This document shows positions 45,861 through 54,817 of a stretch of DNA of 64,000 nt, piece by piece. Each line of letters begins with the position of its first letter. Position 1 is the stretch's first letter. The notes beneath the pieces are model-generated. The model did not search any database and was not told where the DNA came from. It saw nothing but the letters and a program-made list of their open reading frames with translations. The position numbers were made by a program, and so were the translations under genes. The stretch is from Ideonella sp. A 288 (lineage in GTDB: Bacteria; Pseudomonadota; Gammaproteobacteria; Burkholderiales; Burkholderiaceae_C), in assembly GCF_002198735.1 (NCBI RefSeq), contig NZ_MWLO01000065.1:62001-126000 (forward strand). Reading direction: 5' to 3'.

Positions 45861-47045
45861 TCAGGCGGTCTTCAGCAGCGCCAGGCCCTTGAGGTACTCG
45901 CCCTCGGGGAACTCGATCGTCGTGGGGTGATCACAAGCACTTTCCAGGCGCTGCAGGATCGCGGCATCGACCCCGGCATCCAGCCCGGCGCCCGCGACGA
46001 TCTTGTGGAACAGCCCGGCGTCGATGCCGCCCGAGCACGAGAAGGTGAGCAGCAGCCCGCCCGGCGCCAGCAGTTTCAGCGCAAGGCGGTTGATGTCCTT
46101 GTAGGCGCGCGACGCTCGGTCGGCATGTGCGGCGCTGGGCGCGAACTTGGGCGGATCGAGCACGATCGCGTCGAAGCCGGCGCCCGACTCGAGCGACGCG
46201 CGCAGGTGCTGGTTGACGTCGGCATCGACCCAGGTGCAGGCCGCGGGGTCGAAGCCGTTGCGCTCGACGTTGCGCCGCGCCTGCTCGAGCGCCGGGCCGG
46301 ACGAATCGACGCTGGTCACGTCGGTGGCGCCGCCGGCCAGCGCGGCCACGCTGAAGCCCCCCGTGTAGCTGTAGCAGTTGAGCACGCGCCGGCAGCCGAA
46401 CTGGCGCACCCACTGCGCAAAGCGCTGGCGGTTGTCGCGCTGGTCGAGGTAGTAGCCGGTCTTGTGGCCCTTGGCCACGTCCAGCCCCAGCACCCGGCCG
46501 TGCTCGGTGATGCTGAGCTCGGTGGCGCCGTCGCCGCGCAGCCAGCCCGCCCGCGGCTCCAGACCCTCCAGGCCGCGCACGCCGACGTCCGAGCGCTCGT
46601 ACAGCCGCGCCAGACCGGTGATGGCGCACAGCCGATCGGCAATCACCGCGCGCCAGCGCTCGGTGCCGGCGGCCAGGAACTGCGCACTGAGCACGTCGCC
46701 GTAGCGGTCGACGATGAGGCCGGGCAGGCCATCAGCCTCGCCGTGCACCAGGCGCATGCCGTCGCTGGCGATGGCCAGGCGCGCGCGCAGGGCGATGGCG
46801 CGGCGCAGGCGGCGGTCGAAGAAGGCCTCGTCGATGCGCTCGGCCTCGTCGAAGCTCCAGGCCCGCACGCGGATCTGCGAGGCCGGGCTGAACGCCCCCC
46901 AGGCCAGGAAGCTGCCGTCGTGGGCCTCGACGCGCACGGTCTCGCCGGCGTCGCCGCCGCCCCGGGCGATGCTGCCCTGGAACACCCAGGGGTGGCGGCG
47001 CTGCAGCGAGCGCTCCTTGCCGTCGCGCAGTGTGATGGTCTTCAT
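45861..47045 (-). CDS. rlmI: 23S rRNA (cytosine-C5)-methyltransferase, RlmI type
   Basis: 394 residues. The N-terminal PUA domain (HPWVFQGSIARGGG) precedes a central EEHE-like part, then a Rossmann methyltransferase with VLNCYSYTGGFSVAALAGGA (SAM site) and the catalytic-region LDPPKFAPS and FSCSGGI (cysteine). RlmI methylates C1962 of 23S rRNA. Length and motifs match the family. It stands alone, 63 bp before xerC on the same strand. Confidence 0.9.
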   Translation of the reverse strand: MKTITLRDGKERSLQRRHPWVFQGSIARGGGDAGETVRVEAHDGSFLAWGAFSPASQIRVRAWSFDEAERIDEAFFDRRLRRAIALRARLAIASDGMRLVHGEADGLPGLIVDRYGDVLSAQFLAAGTERWRAVIADRLCAITGLARLYERSDVGVRGLEGLEPRAGWLRGDGATELSITEHGRVLGLDVAKGHKTGYYLDQRDNRQRFAQWVRQFGCRRVLNCYSYTGGFSVAALAGGATDVTSVDSSGPALEQARRNVERNGFDPAACTWVDADVNQHLRASLESGAGFDAIVLDPPKFAPSAAHADRASRAYKDINRLALKLLAPGGLLLTFSCSGGIDAGLFHKIVAGAGLDAGVDAAILQRLESACDHPTTIEFPEGEYLKGLALLKTA

Positions 47046-47108
47046 GCGGGGGATTTTCGCCTCGCGGCGCCTCGGCCGGCGCTGAAGCGCCGGGCCGGCG
47101 GTGCGGCG

Positions 47109-48041
47109 TCAGCCGCGGCGCTTGGCGCGCGGGTGGGCGGCGTCGTAGACACGCGCCAGGTGCTGGTGGTCGAGCTGGGTGTAGACCTGGGTGGTGGCGA
47201 TGCTGGCGTGGCCCAGCAGCTCTTGCACCGCGCGCAGGTCGCCGCTGGACTGCAGCAGGTGCGACGCGAAGCTGTGCCGCAGCATGTGCGGGTGCACGTG
47301 GGTGGGCAGGCCGGCCGACTGCGCCAGCGCGCCCAGCCGCGAGCGCACCTGGCTGGCCGACAGCCGCGTGCCGCGCTGGCTGACCAGCAGCGCCGGCTCG
47401 TCGGCCCGGGCCATCTCGCCGCGCAGCGCCAGCCAGCGCGACAGCGCCACCAGCGCTGGCCCGCCCACCGGCACGCTGCGGCGCTTGCGGCCCTTGCCCA
47501 GCACGTGCACCGTGGCATCGGGCGCATCCACCCAGCCGGCGGCGGTGTGGGAGGCGACGGCGTCCAGCCCCACCAGCTCGGCCACGCGCAGGCCACAGCC
47601 ATAAAGCAGCTCGACGATGCACTGGTCGCGCGCCGCGAGCACGGGCGAGTCGGTGGGCGGCGCCTGCTGGGCCAGCGCCACCGCCTGGTCGACCGCCAGG
47701 GCCTTGGGCAGTGGCTTGGGCGCCTTGGGGGCGCGGATGCCGTCGACCGGGTTGTGCGCCACCAGGCCTTCGCGGCCCCACCAGCGGTACAGCCCGCGCC
47801 ACGCCGACAGCGTGAGCGCGATGCTGCGCGGCCCCAGCCCCTGCTCGCGCAGCCGCGCCGTCCAGCGGCGCACGTGGTGGGGCTGCGCCTCGCGCAGCGG
47901 CAAATCGTCGCGCGCGGCGGCCGCAGCCAGCGTGGCCAGCGCGCTGCGGTAGAGCACCAGCGTGCGCGCGGCCACCCGGCGCTCCACCGTCAGGTGCCGG
48001 ACGTAACGCTCGAGCTCGTCGTCCAGCGCCGCGGCGGCCAT
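47109..48041 (-). CDS. xerC: Tyrosine recombinase XerC
   Basis: 310 residues. The N-terminal SAM-like core-binding domain (about 1-90) is followed by the catalytic domain with LLYGCGLRVAELVGL, HMLRHSFASHLL and LGHASIATTQVYTQLD, which supply the Arg, His-x-x-Arg, His and nucleophilic Tyr. With XerD it resolves chromosome dimers at dif. The neighbourhood dapF-DUF484-xerC is the conserved proteobacterial order, so this is the housekeeping XerC and not a mobile integrase. Confidence 0.93.
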   Translation of the reverse strand: MAAAALDDELERYVRHLTVERRVAARTLVLYRSALATLAAAAARDDLPLREAQPHHVRRWTARLREQGLGPRSIALTLSAWRGLYRWWGREGLVAHNPVDGIRAPKAPKPLPKALAVDQAVALAQQAPPTDSPVLAARDQCIVELLYGCGLRVAELVGLDAVASHTAAGWVDAPDATVHVLGKGRKRRSVPVGGPALVALSRWLALRGEMARADEPALLVSQRGTRLSASQVRSRLGALAQSAGLPTHVHPHMLRHSFASHLLQSSGDLRAVQELLGHASIATTQVYTQLDHQHLARVYDAAHPRAKRRG

Positions 48042-48048
48042 GCCCGGG

Positions 48049-48726
48049 TCAGTCGTTGGGCAGCAGCCGCGACAGCGCGGCGCTGGCGATCTCGCCGATG
48101 CGCAGCAGGAACTCGGTGCCCATGTCGGCGGTGTAGCGTGACGCGTCGGACGAGGCCAGCACCAGCAGGCCGATCGAATCCTGGCCGCCGGCGCGCAGCG
48201 GGATCAGCGCGGTGGACAGCACGGTGTCGGGGTCGTCGAGCCACTTCATGGCCTCGAAGCCCGAGTTGACGCCGCAATAGGGCAGCGTCAGGCTGGCCGC
48301 GAAGGCGCGGGTGTCGGGGGTCACGTCCTGCGTGAAGGGCAGGCCGTCGAAGGAATCGTCGACGCCCCACAGGCGCAGCGCGGCCTGCGGGATCAGGAAC
48401 TCGTGGCGCAGCGTGCGCAACAGCACCTCGGGCAGCGCGGCCGGCGCCGAGGTGAGCAGGATCTCGCGGGTGATGCGGTGCAGCCGCTCGGCGATGGAGA
48501 CGTTCTCCTGGCCGTGGCGGATCATCTCCATGATCTTCTGCTCGAGGCCCTTGATCTTCTCGCGCAGCATTTCCATCTGCCGCTCCTGCAGCGAGACGGC
48601 GCGCTGGCCGTGCGGGCTGGTGAGCTGCACGCTGGCCAGCAACTCGGCATGGCGCTCGAAGAAGCCCGGGGTGTTGGCCAGGTAGTTGGCCAGGTCCAGC
48701 TCGGTGATGCCACCAGTGATGCTCAC
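48049..48726 (-). CDS. DUF484 family protein
   Basis: 225 residues from a GTG at 48726 that overlaps the dapF stop (GTGA). The N-terminal part ([29 protein letters not shown]) is the DUF484 signature. A coiled coil (about 45-75) and a GAF-like domain follow. The gene regularly sits between dapF and xerC in proteobacteria, but its function is not established. Confidence 0.88.
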   Translation of the reverse strand: MSITGGITELDLANYLANTPGFFERHAELLASVQLTSPHGQRAVSLQERQMEMLREKIKGLEQKIMEMIRHGQENVSIAERLHRITREILLTSAPAALPEVLLRTLRHEFLIPQAALRLWGVDDSFDGLPFTQDVTPDTRAFAASLTLPYCGVNSGFEAMKWLDDPDTVLSTALIPLRAGGQDSIGLLVLASSDASRYTADMGTEFLLRIGEIASAALSRLLPND

Positions 48727-49577
48727 AGTTCGATCTCCCCTTCGAATACGGTTTCCGCGGGCCCGGTCATGCGCACGGTGTCGTCGTCGCCGGGCCATTC
48801 GACGGTGAGCACGCCGCCGCGGGCCTGCACGTCCACCTTGCGGTCGAGCCAGCCCAGGCGGATGCCGGCCACCACCGCCGCACAGGCGCCAGTGCCGCAG
48901 GCCAGGGTCTCGCCGGCGCCGCGCTCGAACACGCGCAGGGCCACCTGCTGGCGCGACACCACCTGCATGAAGCCGGCGTTCACCCGGCGCGGAAAGCGCT
49001 GGTGGGTCTCGATGCGCGGGCCCAGTTCGGTCACCGGCGCCTCGCGCACGTCTTCCACGCGCTGCACGGCATGCGGGTTGCCCATCGACAGCACGGCCAC
49101 TTCCACCTTGCGGCCCTCGCCCACGTCGAGCGGCCAGCGCTCGAAGCCGCCCTCGCGGCGCGCCTCGAGCCCGCTGGCGTCGAAGGGCACGCGGTCGAGT
49201 TCGAAGATGGGGCGGTTCATGTCGACGGTGACGCGGCCGTCGTCCTGCAGCCGCAGCTCGAGCAGGTTGTTGACGGTCTCGACGCGCACCTGCCGCTTGG
49301 TGGTGAGGCCGCGGTCGTGCACGAAGCGCACGAAGCAGCGGGCGCCGTTGCCGCAGTGCTCGACCTCGTCGCCAGTGTTGTTGAAGATGCGGTAGCGGAA
49401 GTCGACGCCGTCGGTGCGGCTGGGCTCGACCTGCAGGATCTGGTCGGCCCCGACGCCGAAGCGCCGGTCGCCCAGGCGGCGCAGCTGCGCGGCCGTGAGC
49501 TCGACGGGCACGTGCGTGGCATCGATGACGACGAAGTCGTTGCCGGCGCCATGCATCTTGGTGAATCGCAATCTCAT
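48723..49577 (-). CDS. dapF: Diaminopimelate epimerase
   Basis: 284 residues. It interconverts LL- and meso-diaminopimelate for peptidoglycan and lysine. The two catalytic cysteines are present: C75 in EHCGNGARC and C227 in LACGTGAC. The N-terminus [15 protein letters not shown] is canonical. It overlaps the following DUF484 gene by four bases. Confidence 0.96.
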   Translation of the reverse strand: MRLRFTKMHGAGNDFVVIDATHVPVELTAAQLRRLGDRRFGVGADQILQVEPSRTDGVDFRYRIFNNTGDEVEHCGNGARCFVRFVHDRGLTTKRQVRVETVNNLLELRLQDDGRVTVDMNRPIFELDRVPFDASGLEARREGGFERWPLDVGEGRKVEVAVLSMGNPHAVQRVEDVREAPVTELGPRIETHQRFPRRVNAGFMQVVSRQQVALRVFERGAGETLACGTGACAAVVAGIRLGWLDRKVDVQARGGVLTVEWPGDDDTVRMTGPAETVFEGEIEL

Positions 49578-49622
49578 GGGCAGATTATCGGTGCGTCGCT
49601 GCGGGTGGACAGGGGGTGAAAG

Positions 49623-50510
49623 TCAGTACAAGGGCGGCTGGCCTTCGGGCCGGGTCTTGAAGCGCCGATGCACCCACAGGTACTGCGACGGGTTGCGGCG
49701 GATCTCGTCCTCGATCCAGCGGTTCATGCGGCGGGCGGCGGCCTCGTCGTCGTCGCCGGGAAAGTCGTCCCAGGGCGGCAGAAAGCGCACGCGGTAGCCC
49801 TGGCCGCCCGGCAACATCTCGGCCACCACCGGCTGCACCACCATGCCCAGCGAGCGCGCCATGCGCGCCGGCGCCAGCAGCGTGGCCGCGGGCACGCCGA
49901 AGAAGGGCACGAAGGCCGCGTCGCGGGCGCCGAAATCCATGTCGGGCAGGTTGAAGAAGGCCCAGCCCTTGCGCACCGCCCGCACCAGCGGCAGGGCCTT
50001 TTCGCTGCGCGCGAAGACCTGGCCCTGGCCGAAGCGCAGCCGGCCGCGGCGCATGGCCTCGTCGAACACCGGGTTGCTCTGCGCCTGGTAGATGGACGCC
50101 ACCATCTTCTTCTGGAACAGCTGGGTGCTGGCGCCGGCCACGTCCAGCGCCACGAAGTGCGGCACCAGCCACATCACCGGCCGCTCGCTGCGCTCGGCCA
50201 GGCCAACGTCGCCCTCGACCTGGATCAGCCGCTTCAGCCGCTCGGGCGACGCATGCCACAGCAGGCCGCGCTCGAGCAGGCTGCGGCCCAGCCAGCCGAA
50301 GTGCTCGCGCACCAGCGCCCGGCGGGCGGGCTCGTCCAGCTCGGGCATGCACAGCTCGAGGTTGCGCAGCGCGACGCGGCGGCGCGAGCCGGCCAGCCGG
50401 TGCATCAGCCGGCCGAACCCCCGGCCCAGCGCGGCCTGCACGCCCAGCGGCAGCCGCTGCAGCCCCCACAGCAGCGCCAGCAGCGCACGCGCCAGCACGC
50501 GGGACATCAT
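49623..50510 (-). CDS. Lipid A biosynthesis acyltransferase, LpxL/HtrB family
   Basis: 295 residues. An N-terminal hydrophobic helix (LARALLALLWGLQRLPLGV) anchors it to the inner membrane. The LPLAT active-site HFVALD (His and Asp four residues apart: H-x4-D) and a later PFFG segment fit late acyltransferases that add secondary acyl chains to Kdo2-lipid IVA. The ATG at 50510 overlaps the preceding homologue by four bases. Two tandem copies suggest distinct acyl additions. Confidence 0.88.
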   Translation of the reverse strand: MMSRVLARALLALLWGLQRLPLGVQAALGRGFGRLMHRLAGSRRRVALRNLELCMPELDEPARRALVREHFGWLGRSLLERGLLWHASPERLKRLIQVEGDVGLAERSERPVMWLVPHFVALDVAGASTQLFQKKMVASIYQAQSNPVFDEAMRRGRLRFGQGQVFARSEKALPLVRAVRKGWAFFNLPDMDFGARDAAFVPFFGVPAATLLAPARMARSLGMVVQPVVAEMLPGGQGYRVRFLPPWDDFPGDDDEAAARRMNRWIEDEIRRNPSQYLWVHRRFKTRPEGQPPLY

Positions 50511-51394
50511 GCGCCCTCCCCGGCGCCGGCCGCCACCTGGGCGCGCGGCTGCTTGAAGCGGTGGTAGCCCCACAGGTACTGGCCCGGGCGCTGGCCGATC
50601 AGGCGCTCCATCTCGCGGTTGATGGCGGCGGCGCAGGCCACCTGCCAATGGGCCTCGTCGCCGGCACGCTCGGGCAGTGTCTCCGTGGGCAGCGACACGC
50701 GCAGCACGAAGCCCTGGCCGCGCGGCAGGCGCTCGGCCCAGATCAGCAGCAGCGCGGCACCGGTCTGCTGCACCAGGCGGGCGGCCAGCGTCATGGTGTA
50801 GGCCGGCCGGCCGTAGAACGGCGCCCACACCCCCATGCCGTCGGGCGGCACCTGGTCGGGCAGCAGGCCCACCGATTCGCCCTTGCGCAGCGCGCGGATC
50901 ATCTGGCGAACGCCGGCCAGTGCCGCCGGCGCAGTGGCCAGGCCCGGCCGGGCGCGGGTGGTCTCTTCCAGCTCGCGCAGCCAGGCCTGGCGCGCGGGGC
51001 GGTACATCGCGGTCAGGCAGGTGCGGTCGCCGAAGCGCTCGGCAATGGCCTGGGCACAGACCTCGAAGCAGCCCAGGTGCGGCGTGAGCAGCACCAGCCC
51101 GCGGCCGGACAGGATGGCCGCGTCGATGAGTTCTGCGCCTTGCCAGCGCACCACGTCGCCCAGCGGCCGATCGGCCGGACGCAGCCAGAACCAGGGCAGT
51201 TCGGCGGCCATGTGCCCGGCCGAGGCCACGGCCTCGCGCCGCTGCGCCGGGCTGAGGCCGGCCAGCGCGGCGTGCTGCTGCAGGCGCCCGCGGTAGCTGG
51301 GCGACAGGCCGTAGGCCAGCCACCCCAGCAGCCAGCCCAAGCGTTGCAAAGTTCGCAGGGACAAGCGGGCGGCGACGCGGATCAGGAACTGCAT
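50507..51394 (-). CDS. Lipid A biosynthesis acyltransferase, LpxL/HtrB family
   Basis: 295 residues from ATG 51394; the frame continues 13 codons upstream but the family N-terminus (FLIRVAARLSLRTLQRLGWLLGW) fits this start. The LPLAT catalytic region is LLTPHLGCFEV, with PDQVPP and PFYGRPAYTM in the later substrate-binding blocks. It is the first of a coupled pair of lipid A late acyltransferases and is divergent from metK across a 176-bp region. Confidence 0.88.
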   Translation of the reverse strand: MQFLIRVAARLSLRTLQRLGWLLGWLAYGLSPSYRGRLQQHAALAGLSPAQRREAVASAGHMAAELPWFWLRPADRPLGDVVRWQGAELIDAAILSGRGLVLLTPHLGCFEVCAQAIAERFGDRTCLTAMYRPARQAWLRELEETTRARPGLATAPAALAGVRQMIRALRKGESVGLLPDQVPPDGMGVWAPFYGRPAYTMTLAARLVQQTGAALLLIWAERLPRGQGFVLRVSLPTETLPERAGDEAHWQVACAAAINREMERLIGQRPGQYLWGYHRFKQPRAQVAAGAGEGA

Positions 51395-51400
51395 GCTTCT

Positions 51401-51570
51401 TATAATCTGGCGGATCGCCGAGTTAAAGGACAACTTGCGGGGCGATCGTGCAGCGATTCAGGCTGCACCGGGCCGGCAACGGACCGCCAAATACCGCTAA
51501 AGCGTTCGCCGCACACCCCCAGCTTCTGGAACCGGCGACGCAGGTTTCACTGCAACCCTGGAGTGTATAA
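51401..51570 (+). ncRNA. Structured metK leader, possible SAM-II-like riboswitch
   Basis: A perfect -10 TATAAT (51401-51406) would start transcription near 51413, exactly at a 7-bp stem GATCGCC/GGCGATC (51413-51419, 51441-51447) with a 21-base loop containing GTTAAAGG and CTTGCGG. A second perfect stem GTGCAGC/GCTGCAC follows (51448-51454, 51462-51468), then AAATACCGCTAAAG (51489-51502). The long A/U-rich loop and the trailing GCUAAA resemble SAM-II riboswitches, but the expected pseudoknot is only partly visible (GCGG/CCGC). A GGAG ribosome site lies at 51560. Confidence 0.4.
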
Positions 51571-52752
51571 GTGGCGAACGACTTTCTCTTCACCTCGGAA
51601 TCCGTCTCCGAAGGCCATCCCGACAAGGTGGCCGATCAGGTTTCCGATGCCATCCTCGACGCGATCTTCGCGCAGGACCCGCGCTCGCGCGTGGCCGCCG
51701 AGACGCTGTGCAACACCGGCCTCGTGGTGCTGGCGGGCGAGATCACCACCAACGCGCACGTGGACTACATCCAGGTGGCGCGCGACACCATCAAGCGCAT
51801 CGGCTACGACAACACCGAGTACGGCATCGACTACAAGGGCTGCGCGGTGCTGGTGGCCTACGACAAGCAGAGCAACGACATCGCCCAGGGCGTGGACCAC
51901 GCCAGCGACGACCACCTGAACACCGGTGCCGGCGACCAGGGCCTGATGTTCGGCTACGCCTGCGACGAGACGCCCGAGCTGATGCCCGCGCCGATCTACT
52001 ACGCGCACCGGCTGGTCGAGCGCCAGGCGCAATTGCGCAAGGACGGCCGCCTGCCCTTCCTGCGGCCGGACGCCAAGAGCCAGGTGACGATGCGCTACGT
52101 GGACGGCAAGCCGCACAGCATCGACACCGTGGTGCTGAGCAGCCAGCATGCGCCCGAGTACAGCCTGGGCCACAAGATGACCGACGCCTTTTACGAGGCG
52201 GTGCGCGAAGAGATCATCAAGCCGGTGCTGCCGAAGGAATGGCTCACCGCCGACACCAAGTACCTGATCAACCCGACCGGCCGCTTCGTCATCGGCGGTC
52301 CGCAGGGCGATTGCGGCCTGACCGGCCGCAAGATCATCGTCGACACCTATGGTGGCGCCTGCCCGCACGGCGGCGGCGCGTTCTCGGGCAAGGACCCGAG
52401 CAAGGTCGACCGCTCGGCCGCCTATGCCGCGCGTTACGTGGCCAAGAACATCGTCGCCGCCGGCCTGGCCAAGCAATGCCAGATCCAGGTGGCCTATGCC
52501 ATCGGCGTGGCCAAGCCGATGAACGTGACGGTGTACACCGAAGGCACCGGCAAGATCTCCGACGAGCGCATCGCCGCCATCGTCGGCGAGGTCTTCGACC
52601 TGCGCCCGAAGGGCATCATCCAGATGCTCGACCTGCTGCGCCCGATCTACACCAAGACCGCCGCCTACGGCCACTTCGGCCGAGAAGAGCCCGAGTTCAC
52701 GTGGGAGCGGACGGATAAGGTCGCGGTACTCCGTGACCTTGCCGGGCTGTAA
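51571..52752 (+). CDS. metK: S-adenosylmethionine synthetase
   Basis: 393 residues from GTG 51571 with a TGGAG ribosome site. It makes SAM from methionine and ATP. The three-domain enzyme is recognised by [17 protein letters not shown], the GAGDQG loop and [19 protein letters not shown]. The protein is full length. Its last codons ([12 protein letters not shown]) form the first copy of a tandem repeat that continues after the stop. It feeds the methyl cycle completed by ahcY and metF 7 kb downstream. Confidence 0.97.
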   Translation: MANDFLFTSESVSEGHPDKVADQVSDAILDAIFAQDPRSRVAAETLCNTGLVVLAGEITTNAHVDYIQVARDTIKRIGYDNTEYGIDYKGCAVLVAYDKQSNDIAQGVDHASDDHLNTGAGDQGLMFGYACDETPELMPAPIYYAHRLVERQAQLRKDGRLPFLRPDAKSQVTMRYVDGKPHSIDTVVLSSQHAPEYSLGHKMTDAFYEAVREEIIKPVLPKEWLTADTKYLINPTGRFVIGGPQGDCGLTGRKIIVDTYGGACPHGGGAFSGKDPSKVDRSAAYAARYVAKNIVAAGLAKQCQIQVAYAIGVAKPMNVTVYTEGTGKISDERIAAIVGEVFDLRPKGIIQMLDLLRPIYTKTAAYGHFGREEPEFTWERTDKVAVLRDLAGL

Positions 52753-52995
52753 GTCCGGCCCGCGCGACAGCGCGGATCCGGCTGCGGGCTGCGCTCATAT
52801 CGCTTCAGCGATGTGAGCGCGGACCAAAAGACGAATAAGGTCGCGGTCTTGCGCGACCTTGCCGGGCTGTAAAGCCCGGCCCGCGCGGCAGCGCGGATCC
52901 AGTCGCGGGCTGCGCTCATATCGCTTCAGCGATGTGAGCGCGGACCAAGGTACGGACAAGGTCGCGGTCTTGCGCGGCCTCGCCGGGCTGTGAGG
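52711..52995. repeat. Tandem duplication of the metK 3' end (about 2.4 units of 120-121 bp)
   Basis: Units begin at 52711, 52831 and 52952. Each starts with a version of the last codons of metK plus its stop. The first two continue with a GC-rich stretch and a near-perfect hairpin GCGCTCATATCGC-TTCA-GCGATGTGAGCGC (52791-52820 and 52912-52941). The third copy decays after about 43 bp. The hairpins have no T-tract, so they are not obvious terminators. This fills the 281 bp between metK and the MBL gene. Confidence 0.85.
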
Positions 52996-53033
52996 CCAGC
53001 CCTCCGCGACCGCGGGACTCCGTCCCGTCCGAC

Positions 53034-53978
53034 TCACCGATCGACCACCACCCCGTCCTCGATCCCCAACGCCCCGCTGCCCACCAGCTCACCCACCAGC
53101 GCATCGCACCAAGCCTGCGGCGACTCGGTCAACGCGCGCCCGTGCAGGTCCCACAGCGCGGCAAACAGCGGCGCCGCCGCCGTCCAGTCGCGCAGCGCTG
53201 CAACCGCCTGCCTGCGCTCCTCCATCAGGTGGTACTTGATCAGCACCTTGGCCGCATGGCGGGCATGCCGCGCCGGCTCGGCCACATAGTTGCGCAGCCG
53301 CGAGCGGGCCCGGGCCAGCGCCGCCGCCACGTCGCTGAAGGGTGCCCCGTGGCCCGGCACCACCACCCGCACCGGCAGGCGCTCGATGGCGTCGAGCACC
53401 GAGGCCACGTCGTCGAAGCCGGGCTCGCCGACCAGTTCCGGAAACACCAGCCCGAAGCCGTGCTCCCACAGCGCATCGGCCGAGACCAGCACACCTCCAG
53501 CGGGGTCGAACAGCATCACCGAATCGGGGTCATGGCCCGGGGCGGGCAGCACCTCCCAGCGGCGACCGCCGGCACGCAGCACCTCGCCCGGGCGCAGCAG
53601 GCCCTGCGGTGCGAAGCGGTCGCAGCGCTGGCCGGTGGCCTGGTGGCTGAGCTGGCCGTCGTCCCAGTTGGCCACGGCCTCGGCCTGGCCCGGCGGGATC
53701 AGCAAGGCCGCGCCGAACTCGCGCTGCAGCACCGCATTGCCGCCGCAATGGTCCGAATGCAGGTGCGTGTTGACGACGGTGGCCAGCGGCTGCCCCTGCA
53801 GCGCATGGCGCACCAGCGCCAGCGTCTGGTCGACGTGGTTGACGTGGCTGGTGTCGACCAGCACCGCGCCGGGCTCGTCGCCCGCGGCGTGGATGAGCAG
53901 GTTGTTCGACGACAGCCAGCCGCGCTCCAGCACGGTGAGGCCCTGCAGCGCGTCGGTCGGATTCGGCATGCGCGGCAT
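53034..53978 (-). CDS. MBL-fold metallo-hydrolase
   Basis: 314 residues. The zinc site THLHSDHCGG (H72, H74, D76, H77) and later PAPGHDPDS and VVPGHGAP place it in the metallo-beta-lactamase superfamily, close to the glyoxalase II/thioesterase-like branch. The substrate is not known. Starts at 53978 or 53969 are both possible; the longer frame above runs through an 11-bp tandem repeat and is unlikely to be coding. Divergent from the M50 protease gene. Confidence 0.8.
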   Translation of the reverse strand: MPRMPNPTDALQGLTVLERGWLSSNNLLIHAAGDEPGAVLVDTSHVNHVDQTLALVRHALQGQPLATVVNTHLHSDHCGGNAVLQREFGAALLIPPGQAEAVANWDDGQLSHQATGQRCDRFAPQGLLRPGEVLRAGGRRWEVLPAPGHDPDSVMLFDPAGGVLVSADALWEHGFGLVFPELVGEPGFDDVASVLDAIERLPVRVVVPGHGAPFSDVAAALARARSRLRNYVAEPARHARHAAKVLIKYHLMEERRQAVAALRDWTAAAPLFAALWDLHGRALTESPQAWCDALVGELVGSGALGIEDGVVVDR

Positions 53979-54006
53979 TGTCGCCGGCAGAGTCCGCTGT
54001 CTGCTC

Positions 54007-54039
54007 CGCAAGGGCGCCGCAAGGGCGCCGCAAGGGCGC
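54007..54039. repeat. Three tandem copies of an 11-bp unit
   Basis: CGCAAGGGCGC is repeated three times without gaps between the divergent MBL and M50 genes. A slippage-type microsatellite; possible effect on promoter spacing is unproven. Confidence 0.85.
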
Positions 54040-54072
54040 CGCACCCTGGCGCTGCCACAATCGTGCCAGTCC

Positions 54073-54804
54073 ATGATCAAGATCCTCCTGCTCCTGCTGT
54101 CCGGCGCCAAGCTCGGCAAGCTGTTGACCAGCGGCGGCACCATGCTGCTGTCGCTGGTGGTGTACGCGTTCATCTACGGTTGGCGTTATGCGGCGGGGTT
54201 CATCGCCTTGCTGTTCGTGCACGAGATGGGGCACTACGTGGCGGCGCGCCAGCGCGGGCTGGACGTGGGCCTGCCCACCTTCATCCCCTTCATCGGCGCC
54301 TGGATCGAGTTGAAGCAGTTGCCGCACGACGCCGAGACCGAGGCCTACGTGGGCCTGGGCGGCCCGCTGATCGGCACACTGGGCGCGCTGTTGGTCTATG
54401 TGCTGGCGCGGGCCTGGCAGATCGACTGGCTGCTGGCCGTGTCGTACGCGGGCTTCTTCCTCAACCTGTTCAACCTGATCCCGCTGTCACCCTTCGACGG
54501 CGGGCGCATCACCGCGGTACTGAGCCCGCGCATCTGGCTGCTGGGCGTGCCGATCCTGGGCGCGGTGTTCCTGTGGCGGCCCAGCCCGATGCTGCTGCTG
54601 GTGGCGCTGATTGCCGCGCCGCAGGTGTGGAAGGCCATCCGCTACCGCAGCGACAGCGCCGAGGCGCAGACCTACTACGCGGTGCCCACGGCGCAGAAGT
54701 GGGGCTACGGCCTGTTCTACGTGGTGCTGGCCGGCTTCCTGGCCGTGATGACCTACGAAGTGCACGACCTGCTGATGGCCCTGCGGCCGGCGCGGGGCCT
54801 CTGA
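54073..54804 (+). CDS. Site-2-protease-like M50 membrane metallopeptidase
   Basis: 243 residues, about six membrane helices. The zinc motif HEMGH (H50, E51, H54) and the second motif NLFNLIPLSPFDGG with D142 are intact. Short proteins of this kind, without PDZ domain, are widespread; their substrates are mostly unknown. It precedes the YcaQ-like gene by 13 bp, so the two probably share a transcript. Confidence 0.87.
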   Translation: MIKILLLLLSGAKLGKLLTSGGTMLLSLVVYAFIYGWRYAAGFIALLFVHEMGHYVAARQRGLDVGLPTFIPFIGAWIELKQLPHDAETEAYVGLGGPLIGTLGALLVYVLARAWQIDWLLAVSYAGFFLNLFNLIPLSPFDGGRITAVLSPRIWLLGVPILGAVFLWRPSPMLLLVALIAAPQVWKAIRYRSDSAEAQTYYAVPTAQKWGYGLFYVVLAGFLAVMTYEVHDLLMALRPARGL

Positions 54805-54817
54805 GCAGGCACCCACC

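Noticed and set aside
47109-48041. Tyrosine recombinase as a mobile-element integrase
   Set aside because: Sequence and the dapF-DUF484-xerC context identify the housekeeping XerC.
45927-48269. 780-codon open frame antisense to rlmI, xerC and DUF484
   Set aside because: All three sense genes carry intact family motifs in conserved order; the antisense frame is a GC-bias artefact.
52711-52995. Tandem 120-bp repeats as a CRISPR array or rRNA-like element
   Set aside because: Units are contiguous and contain the coding end of metK; there are no unique spacers and no cas genes.
53979-54173. N-terminal extension of the MBL protein upstream of 53978
   Set aside because: The added residues run through an 11-bp tandem repeat and into the divergent M50 gene; family similarity begins after 53978.
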